DNA of 64,000 bases. Source: an uncultured Faecalibacterium sp. (GTDB lineage Bacteria; Bacillota; Clostridia; Oscillospirales; Ruminococcaceae). This document shows, one piece after another, positions 56,608 through 64,000 of this stretch (positions within the stretch are counted from its first letter, which is position 1; each line of letters opens with the position of its first letter). The position numbers were made by a program, and so were the translations under genes. The notes below the pieces were generated by a model. The model was not told the DNA's origin and ran no database searches. It was given only the letters and a program-made list of their open reading frames with translations. The stretch lies in assembly GCA_934513205.1 (NCBI GenBank), contig CAKSWU010000003.1, positions 96,209 to 160,208 of the forward strand, written 5' to 3'.

Positions 56608-57828
56608 ATGACTCTGTACGAAGAACTGAAAGCCCGCGGTCTGGTGGCTCAGATCACCGATGAGGAGATCATTGATCTGATCAACACGGGCAAGGCTACC
56701 TTCTACATCGGCTTTGACTGCACGGCTGACAGCCTGACTGCTGGACACTTTATGGCGCTGACCCTGATGAAGCGCCTGCAGATGGCAGGCAACAAGCCCA
56801 TTGCCCTGATCGGCGGCGGCACCACCATGATCGGTGACCCTTCCGGCCGCACCGATATGCGCAAGATGCTGACCAAGGAGGACATTGCACACAATGCAGC
56901 CTGCTTCAAAAAGCAGATGGAGAAGTTTATTGATTTCTCTGATGGCAAGGCTCTGATGCTGAACAATGCCGACTGGCTGCTGGACCTGAACTATGTGGAG
57001 CTGCTGCGCGACGTGGGTGCCTGTTTCTCTGTGAACAATATGCTGCGCGCCAAGTGCTACGAGCAGCGCATGGAGAAGGGCCTGTCCTTCCTGGAATTCA
57101 ACTATATGATCATGCAGAGCTACGACTTCTACTACATGTTCCAGCACTACGGCTGCAACATGCAGTTCGGCGGCGACGACCAGTGGAGCAATATGTTGGG
57201 TGGCACCGAGCTGATCCGCCGCAAGCTGGGCAAGGACGCCTACGCCATGACCATCACTCTGCTGACCGACTCTCAGGGTAAGAAGATGGGCAAGACTGCC
57301 GGCAACGCCGTCTGGCTGGACCCCAACAAGACCAGCCCCTTCGACTTCTACCAGTACTGGCGCAATGTGGGTGATGCCGATGTGATGAAGTGCATCCGGA
57401 TGCTCACCTTCCTGCCGCTGGACCAGATTGAGGAAATGAGCACCTGGACGGATCAGCGCATCAACGAAGCAAAGGAGATCCTTGCCTTTGAATTGACCAG
57501 CATGGTCCATGGCAAGGAGGAGGCAGAGAAGGCACAGAACGCTGCCCGCGCCCTGTTCAGCGGCAACGCAATGGACACCGAGCACATGCCCTCCACTCAG
57601 CTGACCGAGGCAGATCTGACCGATGGTGCCATTGGCATTCTGACGGTCATGGTCAAGGCCGGTCTGGCAGCCTCCAACGGCGAAGCACGCCGTCTGGTGA
57701 CACAGGGCGGTGTTCTGGTGGACGGCGAGAAAGTCGCTGCTCCCACTGTGAGTTTTACCGCAGAGCAGCTTGCCAAGGGGATCGTGATCAAAAAAGGCAA
57801 GAAGATCTACCACAAGGTCACTCTGTAA
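56608..57828 (+). CDS. tyrS: Tyrosyl-tRNA synthetase, 406 aa
   Basis: ACAGGAGGAA precedes ATG 56608. The class I HIGH equivalent is TAGHFMAL after FDCTADSL; the KMSKS equivalent is KMGKT. QFGGDDQWSNMLGG and the C-terminal S4 domain (EARRLVTQGGVLVDGEKV) agree with bacterial TyrRS. It charges tRNA-Tyr and is controlled by the T-box upstream. A strong terminator follows. Confidence 0.97.
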   Translation: MTLYEELKARGLVAQITDEEIIDLINTGKATFYIGFDCTADSLTAGHFMALTLMKRLQMAGNKPIALIGGGTTMIGDPSGRTDMRKMLTKEDIAHNAACFKKQMEKFIDFSDGKALMLNNADWLLDLNYVELLRDVGACFSVNNMLRAKCYEQRMEKGLSFLEFNYMIMQSYDFYYMFQHYGCNMQFGGDDQWSNMLGGTELIRRKLGKDAYAMTITLLTDSQGKKMGKTAGNAVWLDPNKTSPFDFYQYWRNVGDADVMKCIRMLTFLPLDQIEEMSTWTDQRINEAKEILAFELTSMVHGKEEAEKAQNAARALFSGNAMDTEHMPSTQLTEADLTDGAIGILTVMVKAGLAASNGEARRLVTQGGVLVDGEKVAAPTVSFTAEQLAKGIVIKKGKKIYHKVTL

Positions 57829-57840
57829 GAACGCATAATG

Positions 57841-57878
57841 AAAGCACCCTGCTTCAAAACGAAGCAGGGTGCTTTTTG
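57841..57878 (+). terminator. tyrS terminator, possibly bidirectional
   Basis: AAAGCACCCTGCTTC (57841-57855) pairs perfectly with GAAGCAGGGTGCTTT (57861-57875), then TT. The A-rich left arm could serve the convergent helicase gene as well. Confidence 0.85.
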
Positions 57879-57883
57879 CATGG

Positions 57884-60394
57884 TCAGGGCACGGCGGGAC
57901 CACTGCCTGCCCAAAAATCCGACAGGGTCTCTTGCAGCTCGGCAGTGCTCTTCAGGTAGCGCAGCTGTTTCCAGTGGGCAGGGAACAGCCGGGCATAATC
58001 CGGCAGGGCAAAGCGGTCATCCAGCAAAAGAACAACGCCCCGGTCTTGCGGCGTCCGAATGACCCGCCCCGCTGCCTGCAGGACCTTGTTCATTCCCGGG
58101 TTCCGATATGCGTAATCAAAGCCGGAGCCGTTGAGCTCATCGTAATAGCGGCGCAGCATTTCCTGCCGGGGGTTCACCTGCGGCAGGCCCACCCCGACAA
58201 TGGCGCAGCCGATGAGCCGGTCCCCCACAAGGTCTACGCCCTCTCCAAAGACACTGCCAAGCACACCAAATCCCAGCAGCGTTTCCTGCGGAGCGGATAC
58301 AAACTGCGCCAGAAACTCCGCGCGGTCTGCATCGCTGGAGCGGCTCTGCTGCACAAGGGTCCGGACCGACGGATACCGCGCGGCAAAATCCTCGTGGACC
58401 TTCTTCAGGTAGGCATAGCTTGGGAAAAACACAAGATAGTTTCCGGTCCGGCCCGTCACCAATGCTGCGAGTGCATCCGAGACCGTCGGGATGCTGGCAT
58501 CCCGGTCCCGGTAGCGCGTCGAAATGGTCGGCAGACAGTACAGGCCCAGATTTTCCATGGGAAAAGGGCTTTCCAGCGCAACGGCGCGGGCATCGGCGCA
58601 GCCAAGCACATTCCGGTAGTAGGCCGGGGGTGTCAGGGTGGCACTGAACAGTGCCGCACTGCGTCCTGTGGAAAGGCTGGCATCCACAAAGGGAGCAGGG
58701 TCCAGACAGAGCAGATGCAGCTCCAAATCGCTCCCATAGGCTGTGAGCTGTGTGACAAAGTGGCTGTCGTACCGCTCTGCAGCGCGGGTCAGGTCCTGCA
58801 AGGAAAAATACAGCTCCAGCAGGGTACTGTGCGCATCCGCATCGGGGTTTGCTTCCAGCCAGTCCTGAAGCGGTGCCTGTACAGCCCGCAGCGAATGGAC
58901 CAGCGCGGTGGGAAGCTGCCGGAAAAACACGGTGCCCTCCCGCGCGTACAGCGCTTCCGGCAGTTCCATTGCCGGGGCAGTGACCGCCTCCGGAAAAAGG
59001 CTGGTCTGGGCCGCGCCGATGTCTGTCTCGTCCGCAGTCTTGTGCCGTGGTGCCAGAAGCTGACAGGTGTTCCGTGCTTCCCGCATGGAACGGTCAGCCT
59101 GATTCAAGGCTGTTTTTAATGCACTTTTTCCTTTTCCAAGGGCGCGCTTTGCCTCGGTCAAGCTGCTTTTGGAAAAGGATGCTGAATACATATCCCGTGC
59201 CCGGTCCGGCAGATTGTGCGCTTCATCGATCAGAAACAGCCAGTCTCCCGATGCATCAAAAAAGCGTTTCAGATGCACCACAGGGTCAAACAGATAATTG
59301 TAGTCCCCAATGATCACATCACACCATTCGCTCAGGTCCAGCCCCAGTTCAAAGGGACAGACCGAGCAGCGGTGTGCAGCTTCCGCCAGTGCTGCCCGGT
59401 CAAAGGAACCGGGTGAATCCAGCAGGAATGCCAACGCATCCTTGATGCGGTCGTAGTAGCCGTTTGCATAGGGGCACTGCTCCGGCAGACAAACAGGGCG
59501 GCCCTCTGCGTCCGGATGCAGGCACACCTTCTCCTTCGCCGTCAGTGTCACGGTACGCAGGGCAAGCCCGGGGCAGGATTCTCGCAGTCTGGAAACGGCG
59601 TCCTCGGCGGCGGTCTGCGCCGTGCTGCGCGCGGTAAGATAGAAGATCTTTTCGCCGTTTCCTTCTCCCATGGACCGCAGAGCGGGGAAGAGTGTGCTCA
59701 TGGTCTTGCCAACGCCGGTGGGTGCCTGACAAAACAGCCGGGCGCCGCCCTTGCGGTCTGGACTCTTCCCGGCCCGACAGGCCCGGTAAATCTCTCCAGC
59801 CAGTGCCCGCTGCCCCGGGCGGTAGTCTGCAAAGGGAAATTGCAGACGGGACAGACTTTCCGTCCGGCGTGCGCGCCATTCCAGCTGACGCTGCGCCCAT
59901 GGTGAATATTGACAAAGCAGCTCTTGCAGATCCTGTTCCAGCTGCTCCCGGGTAAACTGCCGGACAAAGCGCAAGATCTGATCGGTGTCGATCTGATAAT
60001 AGGTCAATCGGACTTTGAGCTCCGGCAGGTTTTGCTGCGCACAGTAGATGGCACCGTATACCATGCCTTGCGCCCAGTGACAGGGGTTTCCATCCGGGAC
60101 GATCTCCTCATAGGGGATGGCAGTTGTCTTGATCTCATCAATGACGGCAACGCCGTCCTCGTCGAAAAAAATGCCGTCTGCCCGGCCTTCCATCGTGAAG
60201 GTGATACCATTCACGCTCCGGTCGGCAGAAAGGAACACTTCGGCCCGATACTCCGCTCCGGCGGCTTTTTGCAGTTTACGGTGGATGCGGGCACCTTCCA
60301 ACGCCCGGTCAAAGCCGGCAAAGCGGCTGTCGATGCTGCCGGTACGCAGCAGAAACTCCACAAGCTGCCGAATGGGCAGATGGACATTTGCCAA
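57884..60394 (-). CDS. DinG/XPD-type iron-sulphur helicase with N-terminal PD-(D/E)XK domain, 836 aa
   Basis: An N-terminal nuclease-like domain shows GRADGIFF and IDEIKTT (D73, E87, K89), as in RecB/Cas4-type folds. The helicase follows: Walker A APTGVGKT (224-231), four cysteines (C291 or C302, C307, C343, C346) for an Fe-S cluster, and DEAH (390-393); the end has QAAGRVIRTPQDRGVVLLLDDRF. This is the PF-type 'ATP-dependent DNA helicase (DinG/Rad3)' of Firmicutes, likely acting on 5' flaps or R-loops in repair. The ATG at 60394 is inside the neighbouring gene's downstream gap; both genes are co-directional. Confidence 0.88.
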   Translation of the reverse strand: MANVHLPIRQLVEFLLRTGSIDSRFAGFDRALEGARIHRKLQKAAGAEYRAEVFLSADRSVNGITFTMEGRADGIFFDEDGVAVIDEIKTTAIPYEEIVPDGNPCHWAQGMVYGAIYCAQQNLPELKVRLTYYQIDTDQILRFVRQFTREQLEQDLQELLCQYSPWAQRQLEWRARRTESLSRLQFPFADYRPGQRALAGEIYRACRAGKSPDRKGGARLFCQAPTGVGKTMSTLFPALRSMGEGNGEKIFYLTARSTAQTAAEDAVSRLRESCPGLALRTVTLTAKEKVCLHPDAEGRPVCLPEQCPYANGYYDRIKDALAFLLDSPGSFDRAALAEAAHRCSVCPFELGLDLSEWCDVIIGDYNYLFDPVVHLKRFFDASGDWLFLIDEAHNLPDRARDMYSASFSKSSLTEAKRALGKGKSALKTALNQADRSMREARNTCQLLAPRHKTADETDIGAAQTSLFPEAVTAPAMELPEALYAREGTVFFRQLPTALVHSLRAVQAPLQDWLEANPDADAHSTLLELYFSLQDLTRAAERYDSHFVTQLTAYGSDLELHLLCLDPAPFVDASLSTGRSAALFSATLTPPAYYRNVLGCADARAVALESPFPMENLGLYCLPTISTRYRDRDASIPTVSDALAALVTGRTGNYLVFFPSYAYLKKVHEDFAARYPSVRTLVQQSRSSDADRAEFLAQFVSAPQETLLGFGVLGSVFGEGVDLVGDRLIGCAIVGVGLPQVNPRQEMLRRYYDELNGSGFDYAYRNPGMNKVLQAAGRVIRTPQDRGVVLLLDDRFALPDYARLFPAHWKQLRYLKSTAELQETLSDFWAGSGPAVP

Positions 60395-60400
60395 GGGATC

Positions 60401-61495
60401 TCACCTCTTTTGCGGGCTCTCTTCCAGCCCGAACCATTTCAAGCATTCCTCTGCCGCGTGATCCACGGCAGCAAAGTCCACGGCGGCGCGGTAATACGTC
60501 TCCAGCTCATCGTGACAGCTTTTGGCCTGAGCCATCAAGGTGCTGGCCTGCTCCAGAAGTTCGGCGGCAGCACGTTCGTTGAACCGCAGCCGCGCCCGGT
60601 AGGCAGCAAGATTTTCCCGGTCCAAAAACCGGCTGCAGCGCACCGCCTGCACACCGGAGAGCCGGACCGGATGCCACCTGTTGTCGGTCAAAAATGCTAG
60701 CTTTAATTCCGGGATGAGGATGTGATCGATCTTATCCTCCGGGTGCATGGCACAGGGGCAGGTGATGATGTGATACCCCCGGGTCAGTGCTTCAGCACGG
60801 ATCAATTCCAGAAGCAGCCGGGAAACCGCGCCGTAGTCATCCCGGAATACAACGAACTTTTCCGCCAGAGCCTGTGCGGTGCCTTGATAGAACACTTCGC
60901 CTCTTGGCGTGACCGCGCTCAGCAGCCGCAGTTCTTCTGTGCCAGCGTTTTCCGTGCGGGGCAGCGTGCGTGCGCACAGTCGTTTGACATAACGGCGTAC
61001 TTTTTCAAAATTTGCACTGCAGGCTTCTGCCCTGCGGCTGTCCAGCAGCAGGCTCCCGGCCGAAGCGATATACCGTGCCGCCCGGCAGCGCAGTGCGGCG
61101 TTGCGGGCAAACAGACCTTTCACTTCTTCGGCGTGGCGGTGCATTGCACCGGAGTCGATAGTGTGATACAGACTCACCACCGTCTCGTCTGCTCCGGGGG
61201 CTTCCGGCTCAAGGACATGAGGCGCGGTGGCATCCACGATGGCCCGGCGGCTTTGCGGCAGGATGACCCCGTCCAGACTGTCCGGGTCACTGGCGCAGTG
61301 GATGCGCTGGGTCTGTTCTCCGCGCTGCTCAGCGGCCTGCGCCAGCCGCTTCATCAGGGTGGATTTTCCGCACCCGGGACCGCTTTTGATCAACGCCATC
61401 TGCATTCCCGGCTCACTGCGAAGGGCCTCAAAATAGCCCTTGAACCCGGCGGGTGTCGTTGCACCCAGAAAGAAATCAATGGATCTTGCTTCCAT
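60401..61495 (-). CDS. P-loop ATPase of unknown function (PRK06851-like), 364 aa
   Basis: The ATG lies at 61495, with GCGAGGTG upstream. A P-loop SGPGCGKST (38-46) follows an N-terminal strand, and a second nucleotide-type segment lies in the middle (HCASDPDSLDGVIL). Many CPCAMHPEDKIDHILIPEL residues are typical of a conserved Firmicutes ATPase family with duplicated P-loop-like halves. Its substrate is unknown. It is transcribed just ahead of the helicase gene (6-base gap). Confidence 0.7.
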   Translation of the reverse strand: MEARSIDFFLGATTPAGFKGYFEALRSEPGMQMALIKSGPGCGKSTLMKRLAQAAEQRGEQTQRIHCASDPDSLDGVILPQSRRAIVDATAPHVLEPEAPGADETVVSLYHTIDSGAMHRHAEEVKGLFARNAALRCRAARYIASAGSLLLDSRRAEACSANFEKVRRYVKRLCARTLPRTENAGTEELRLLSAVTPRGEVFYQGTAQALAEKFVVFRDDYGAVSRLLLELIRAEALTRGYHIITCPCAMHPEDKIDHILIPELKLAFLTDNRWHPVRLSGVQAVRCSRFLDRENLAAYRARLRFNERAAAELLEQASTLMAQAKSCHDELETYYRAAVDFAAVDHAAEECLKWFGLEESPQKR

Positions 61496-61568
61496 ATTGA
61501 AACACCTCGCTTTTTCTTTACAGTATGCAAAAACGAGGTGTTCGGTGCACCGAAAGCGGACGGAAACC

Positions 61569-62468
61569 TCAGCCTTCGTTCAGCGCGGTCTGCAGATTTG
61601 CCAGCACCTTCTGACTCAGCAGCACAAAAGCCTGCTTTGTGCGTCCGGCAGAAACATTCTGGCAATGGACGTTTTCCTTCTCGAAGAAACCTTCCGAGAC
61701 AGGGCCGGCAGCAGCACGGGTGTCACAAAAGAAATGGGTGTCCGGAAGATCAAGCCAATCTTCCAGCGCTGCCGAATCAAATCCCGGGCCGATGGAAGTG
61801 TTGAACAGGACCTTGCCAGTGCCCAGCTGTGCAAATTCTTCTTTCCCCAGCAGCAGAACATTCTTGTTCAGGCAGATGAACACCACTTCGCTCTCTGCCA
61901 GAAGCTGTGCAAGCGGCTTGTACCGCATCCCTGCGGCTTCGGCATCCGGCTTAGCGCTGCGGGCATAGTAGCTGATTTCTGCGCCCATGAATTGCAGCGC
62001 ATCGGCGATCATTCTTCCGGACACACCAAGACCTACGACGCCGACCTTCAGGCCGGTGATCTCTACCGGCTCGTCCCGCAGCATGGGCATCCCAAACCCA
62101 TGCAGGATGCCGGTCAGCTCATGCAGGATATATTCTACGACACCACGGTCCCCGTAATCCCGGATGCCAAGCACTTTGATGCCCCGGGTGCGGGCATAGG
62201 CAATGTCCACATTGGCGCTTTCCTCGGAATACAGGCTGCAGCACATACCGATATAACGGATGTTCGGGCAGCGCTCAATGACGTTTTTGCCGATCCGGGA
62301 GGTATAGCTCAGCAGCACTGCATCGGCGTCCCCGATGCGGCGGACGATCTCGTCATCATCTGCGGGGATGTCGTCAAACAGGACGACGTCTTTTGCATAG
62401 TGGGACAATTCCTTTTCAGCAGAAGGTACCAGACTGACAGGTTCAATGGCAACCAGTTTCTGAAACAT
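61569..62468 (-). CDS. Atypical D-isomer 2-hydroxyacid dehydrogenase-like protein, 299 aa
   Basis: ATG 62468 has AAGAGGTT upstream; the longer ATG frame is rejected. The NAD(P)-binding core LKVGVVGLGVSGRMIADALQ is clear, and LLSYTSRIGKNVIERCPNIRYIG fits the catalytic-domain strands. The usual catalytic Arg motif (N-x-x-R-G) reads NTSIGP, and the TPH histidine position reads CQN in CQNVSAGRT. So it is a divergent member that may have another reaction or only bind substrate. It follows nadX on the same strand with 13 bases between. Confidence 0.75.
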   Translation of the reverse strand: MFQKLVAIEPVSLVPSAEKELSHYAKDVVLFDDIPADDDEIVRRIGDADAVLLSYTSRIGKNVIERCPNIRYIGMCCSLYSEESANVDIAYARTRGIKVLGIRDYGDRGVVEYILHELTGILHGFGMPMLRDEPVEITGLKVGVVGLGVSGRMIADALQFMGAEISYYARSAKPDAEAAGMRYKPLAQLLAESEVVFICLNKNVLLLGKEEFAQLGTGKVLFNTSIGPGFDSAALEDWLDLPDTHFFCDTRAAAGPVSEGFFEKENVHCQNVSAGRTKQAFVLLSQKVLANLQTALNEG

Positions 62469-62481
62469 ATCAGCAACCTCT

Positions 62482-63282
62482 TTAATAGAAGCAGACAGGA
62501 GAGGCAAGGTTACGCAGCAGCGCCACCACGCTCCAACCGGCAATGGCACTGGTGGACGAGTAAATGTCCACCACGGCTTTCACGCCTTCGATTTCGGCGG
62601 TGATGCAGTGGTCATCGCCCACCCAGTTCGGCACCGAGTGCATGGTCACGCCGGTGATCTCGGGACCAGTGGTCGCCAGAGAGGTAGCAACAGCAACGTT
62701 GACCCGGCAGGGGAAGGTGGCGATAGCCTGCTTGGCGTTGCCGGTGAACACGGTGGTCTTTTCGGTATCGGTCAGCAGATGCTCTTCCCACACAGGCGTA
62801 TTGCGGAAGCCGCGCGCACCGGTGTGCGTCTCGATTCCGGCTGTCTCAGCCAGTTTCTGGGCCTGTGCCATCAGGGTGACCGTCTGCAGCACATCAAAGC
62901 CGCCGATTGCGCCGCTTGCCAGATGCACCTTTGCGCCGCTTTCGCGGGCAGCGGTCTGAACCTGCTGATAGAACTCCGGATCCGCGAACGCACCGATCGA
63001 AATGATGACCATGTTCACGCCCTTGTTCAGAACAGGGATTGCCATGGCCCGCACTGCCTCCACCGAGGCCGTCTCAACGATGTATTCCGGCTCCAGCGCC
63101 AGAAGCGCGTCCACATCGTCACAGACGGCGCAGCCCACAGCTGCAGCAGTCTTTTCTGCAGAAGAAAGGCTGCGGCTGGTCACACCCACCAGTTCGTAAT
63201 CCGGCAGCAGTCCGTTCTTCCATGCATCTGCCACGATGTTGCCCAGAAACCCGCAGCCAACGATGCCAAACCTTGTTTTCAT
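62482..63282 (-). CDS. nadX: L-aspartate dehydrogenase NadX-like, 266 aa
   Basis: ATG 63282 gives MKTRFGIVGCGFLGNIVADA, a Rossmann start. The segment SGAIGGFDVLQTVTLMAQ and NVAVATSLATTGPEITGVTM are characteristic of aspartate dehydrogenases, which oxidise L-aspartate to iminoaspartate for NAD synthesis. No nadA or nadC is in the window, so a role in NAD or in another amino-acid route is open. The gene lies upstream of the hydroxyacid dehydrogenase in one unit. Confidence 0.85.
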   Translation of the reverse strand: MKTRFGIVGCGFLGNIVADAWKNGLLPDYELVGVTSRSLSSAEKTAAAVGCAVCDDVDALLALEPEYIVETASVEAVRAMAIPVLNKGVNMVIISIGAFADPEFYQQVQTAARESGAKVHLASGAIGGFDVLQTVTLMAQAQKLAETAGIETHTGARGFRNTPVWEEHLLTDTEKTTVFTGNAKQAIATFPCRVNVAVATSLATTGPEITGVTMHSVPNWVGDDHCITAEIEGVKAVVDIYSSTSAIAGWSVVALLRNLASPVCFY

Positions 63283-63465
63283 AATTCGTTCCAAACTCCT
63301 TTTTTCTGCCCAAGGCAGCATGCTCTTCTTTAGTATATCATGTCCCGCTCGGAAAGAGAAGGTTTAACCGTAAAATCGACCGCTGTTTGTGCAGGAGGGA
63401 ACGGTATACCTGCAGAAAAGGACGCATAGGATATATTACAGTATATCAACGGGAGGGGTCGGGAC

Positions 63466-63753
63466 ATGAACGGAGATCCGGAGCTGCGTGCCATCCGGCT
63501 GGGAGAGTACATTGCTGCCCATGGAGCAACGGTTCGTGCGGCGGCTGCCGCCTTTGGCTGCAGCAAATCGACCGTGCACAAGGATGTCGCAGTTCGTCTG
63601 CGCACGCTGCGTCCAGACCTGTTTGTGCAGGTGCGGGCCGTGCTGCTCCGAAACAAAGCGGAACGTCACCTGCGGGGCGGTGCCGCCACTCAACGTAAGT
63701 ACGACCGAAAAAAGCATCCGGAAGGCTCTGAAAAAAGAAATCAGATTTTTTGA
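63466..63753 (+). CDS. spoIIID: Sporulation transcriptional regulator SpoIIID, 95 aa
   Basis: GGGAGGGG precedes ATG 63466. The protein has RLGEYIAAHGATVRAAAAAFGCSKSTVHKDV, the SpoIIID HTH, followed by LRTLRPDLFVQVRAVL and the basic C-terminal tail (ATQRKYDRKKH). SpoIIID is a mother-cell regulator acting after sigma-E. It agrees with the spoIIIA operon at 40.9-45.6 kb. Confidence 0.94.
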   Translation: MNGDPELRAIRLGEYIAAHGATVRAAAAAFGCSKSTVHKDVAVRLRTLRPDLFVQVRAVLLRNKAERHLRGGAATQRKYDRKKHPEGSEKRNQIF

Positions 63754-63762
63754 AAAAAGTAG

Positions 63763-63791
63763 TTGACAATCCGGGAAAGCGCTGGTATAAT
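63763..63791 (+). promoter_or_regulatory. tRNA-Ala promoter
   Basis: Perfect TTGACA (63763-63768), 17-base spacer, perfect TATAAT (63786-63791), 33 bases before the mature tRNA 5' end. It matches the strong promoters of stable RNA genes. Confidence 0.9.
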
Positions 63792-63824
63792 AACTCCTGT
63801 CGTCAGGCACAAGGCCGAACATCT

Positions 63825-63900
<76 letters not shown>

Positions 63901-63901
63901 A

Positions 63902-63941
63902 AAAAGCACCGTACTTCGCAGAGAGTATGGTGCTTTTCTTT
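63902..63941 (+). terminator. tRNA-Ala terminator
   Basis: AAAAGCACCGTACT (63902-63915) pairs with AGTATGGTGCTTTT (63924-63937), ending in a T-rich tract. Confidence 0.85.
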
Positions 63942-63959
63942 TGTTGCTGCCAAACGAGT

Positions 63960-64000
63960 GAGGGACTTAGCTCCGCCGGGAGAGCGCCGTGCATGGACTG
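63960..64000 (+). other. Partial tRNA-like sequence at the window edge
   Basis: GAGGGACTTAGCTCC...GGGAGAGCG shows a acceptor-like start and a D arm (GCTC/GAGC) like the preceding tRNA, then enters a possible anticodon arm. It is cut by the window end. Whether it is a real tRNA or a degenerate copy cannot be told. Confidence 0.35.

Noticed and set aside
56548..57903. 451-aa minus-strand open frame opposite tyrS
   Set aside because: Shadow of tyrS; runs through the T-box terminator.
57869..59119. 416-aa plus-strand open frame opposite the helicase gene
   Set aside because: The minus-strand helicase has intact motifs; this frame begins in the tyrS terminator.

Overview
The window is the chromosome of a Gram-positive member of class Clostridia, most probably family Oscillospiraceae and Faecalibacterium-like. 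The evidence is moderately high GC in the housekeeping half, the clostridial order xseA-xseB-ispA-dxs-tlyA-nadK-argR-recN, a T-box ahead of tyrS, and a spoIIIA operon. The genus is an inference from gene style; no 16S rRNA is present. About 37.7 kb of a tailed-phage genome (integrated siphovirus-like prophage, left end outside the window) lies to the left of about 25 kb of core chromosome.

Phage early/middle part, 1-9.8 kb (lower GC): tightly overlapping small genes for zinc-ribbon and one-helix membrane proteins, a divergent HTH regulator, ThyX, a lipoprotein, a Spo0A-C-like DNA-binding protein, an iteron-like repeat region that could be an origin or operator, two PD-(D/E)XK nucleases, and a 933-residue protein carrying both catalytic barrels of a multisubunit-type RNA polymerase in one chain (YonO-like). 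A 415-bp non-coding region with a perfect 24-bp inverted repeat separates this from the late genes.

Phage late part, 10.2-37.7 kb: putative small terminase, HNH endonuclease, an Acb2/Tad1-like cyclic-nucleotide sponge, baseplate/tail-tip genes including a DUF6273-type variable-looking tail protein, large terminase, portal, fused prohead protease-capsid, connectors, tail tube, chaperones, a 2452-residue tape measure, tail tip, M15 endolysin and holin. Two cassettes run against the late operon and carry their own sigma70-type promoters: one gene at 11.5-12.1 kb, and three zinc-ribbon/membrane genes at 17.1-19.0 kb. These look like lysogenic-conversion (moron) cassettes. A 9-bp word, TCAAAATGG, occurs 13 times, all on the + strand and all between 15.4 and 37.8 kb. 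In several coding copies it is maintained by AT-ending codons atypical of these genes. One testable idea is that it is a signal for the phage RNA polymerase.

The junction, 37.7-38.8 kb, has terminators and a gene remnant. The core chromosome then runs as follows: ligA; spoIIIAA-AH (engulfment channel); an asp23-nusB-to-recN run covering transcription factors, a TsaD paralogue, exonuclease VII, isoprenoid synthesis (IspA, Dxs), TlyA, NAD kinase, ArgR and RecN; T-box-controlled tyrS; and on the minus strand a nuclease-helicase of the DinG/XPD type, a P-loop ATPase, an atypical 2-hydroxyacid dehydrogenase and an aspartate dehydrogenase. spoIIID and tRNA-Ala(GGC) close the window. All functional calls rest on reading motifs and family resemblance by eye; no search was run.
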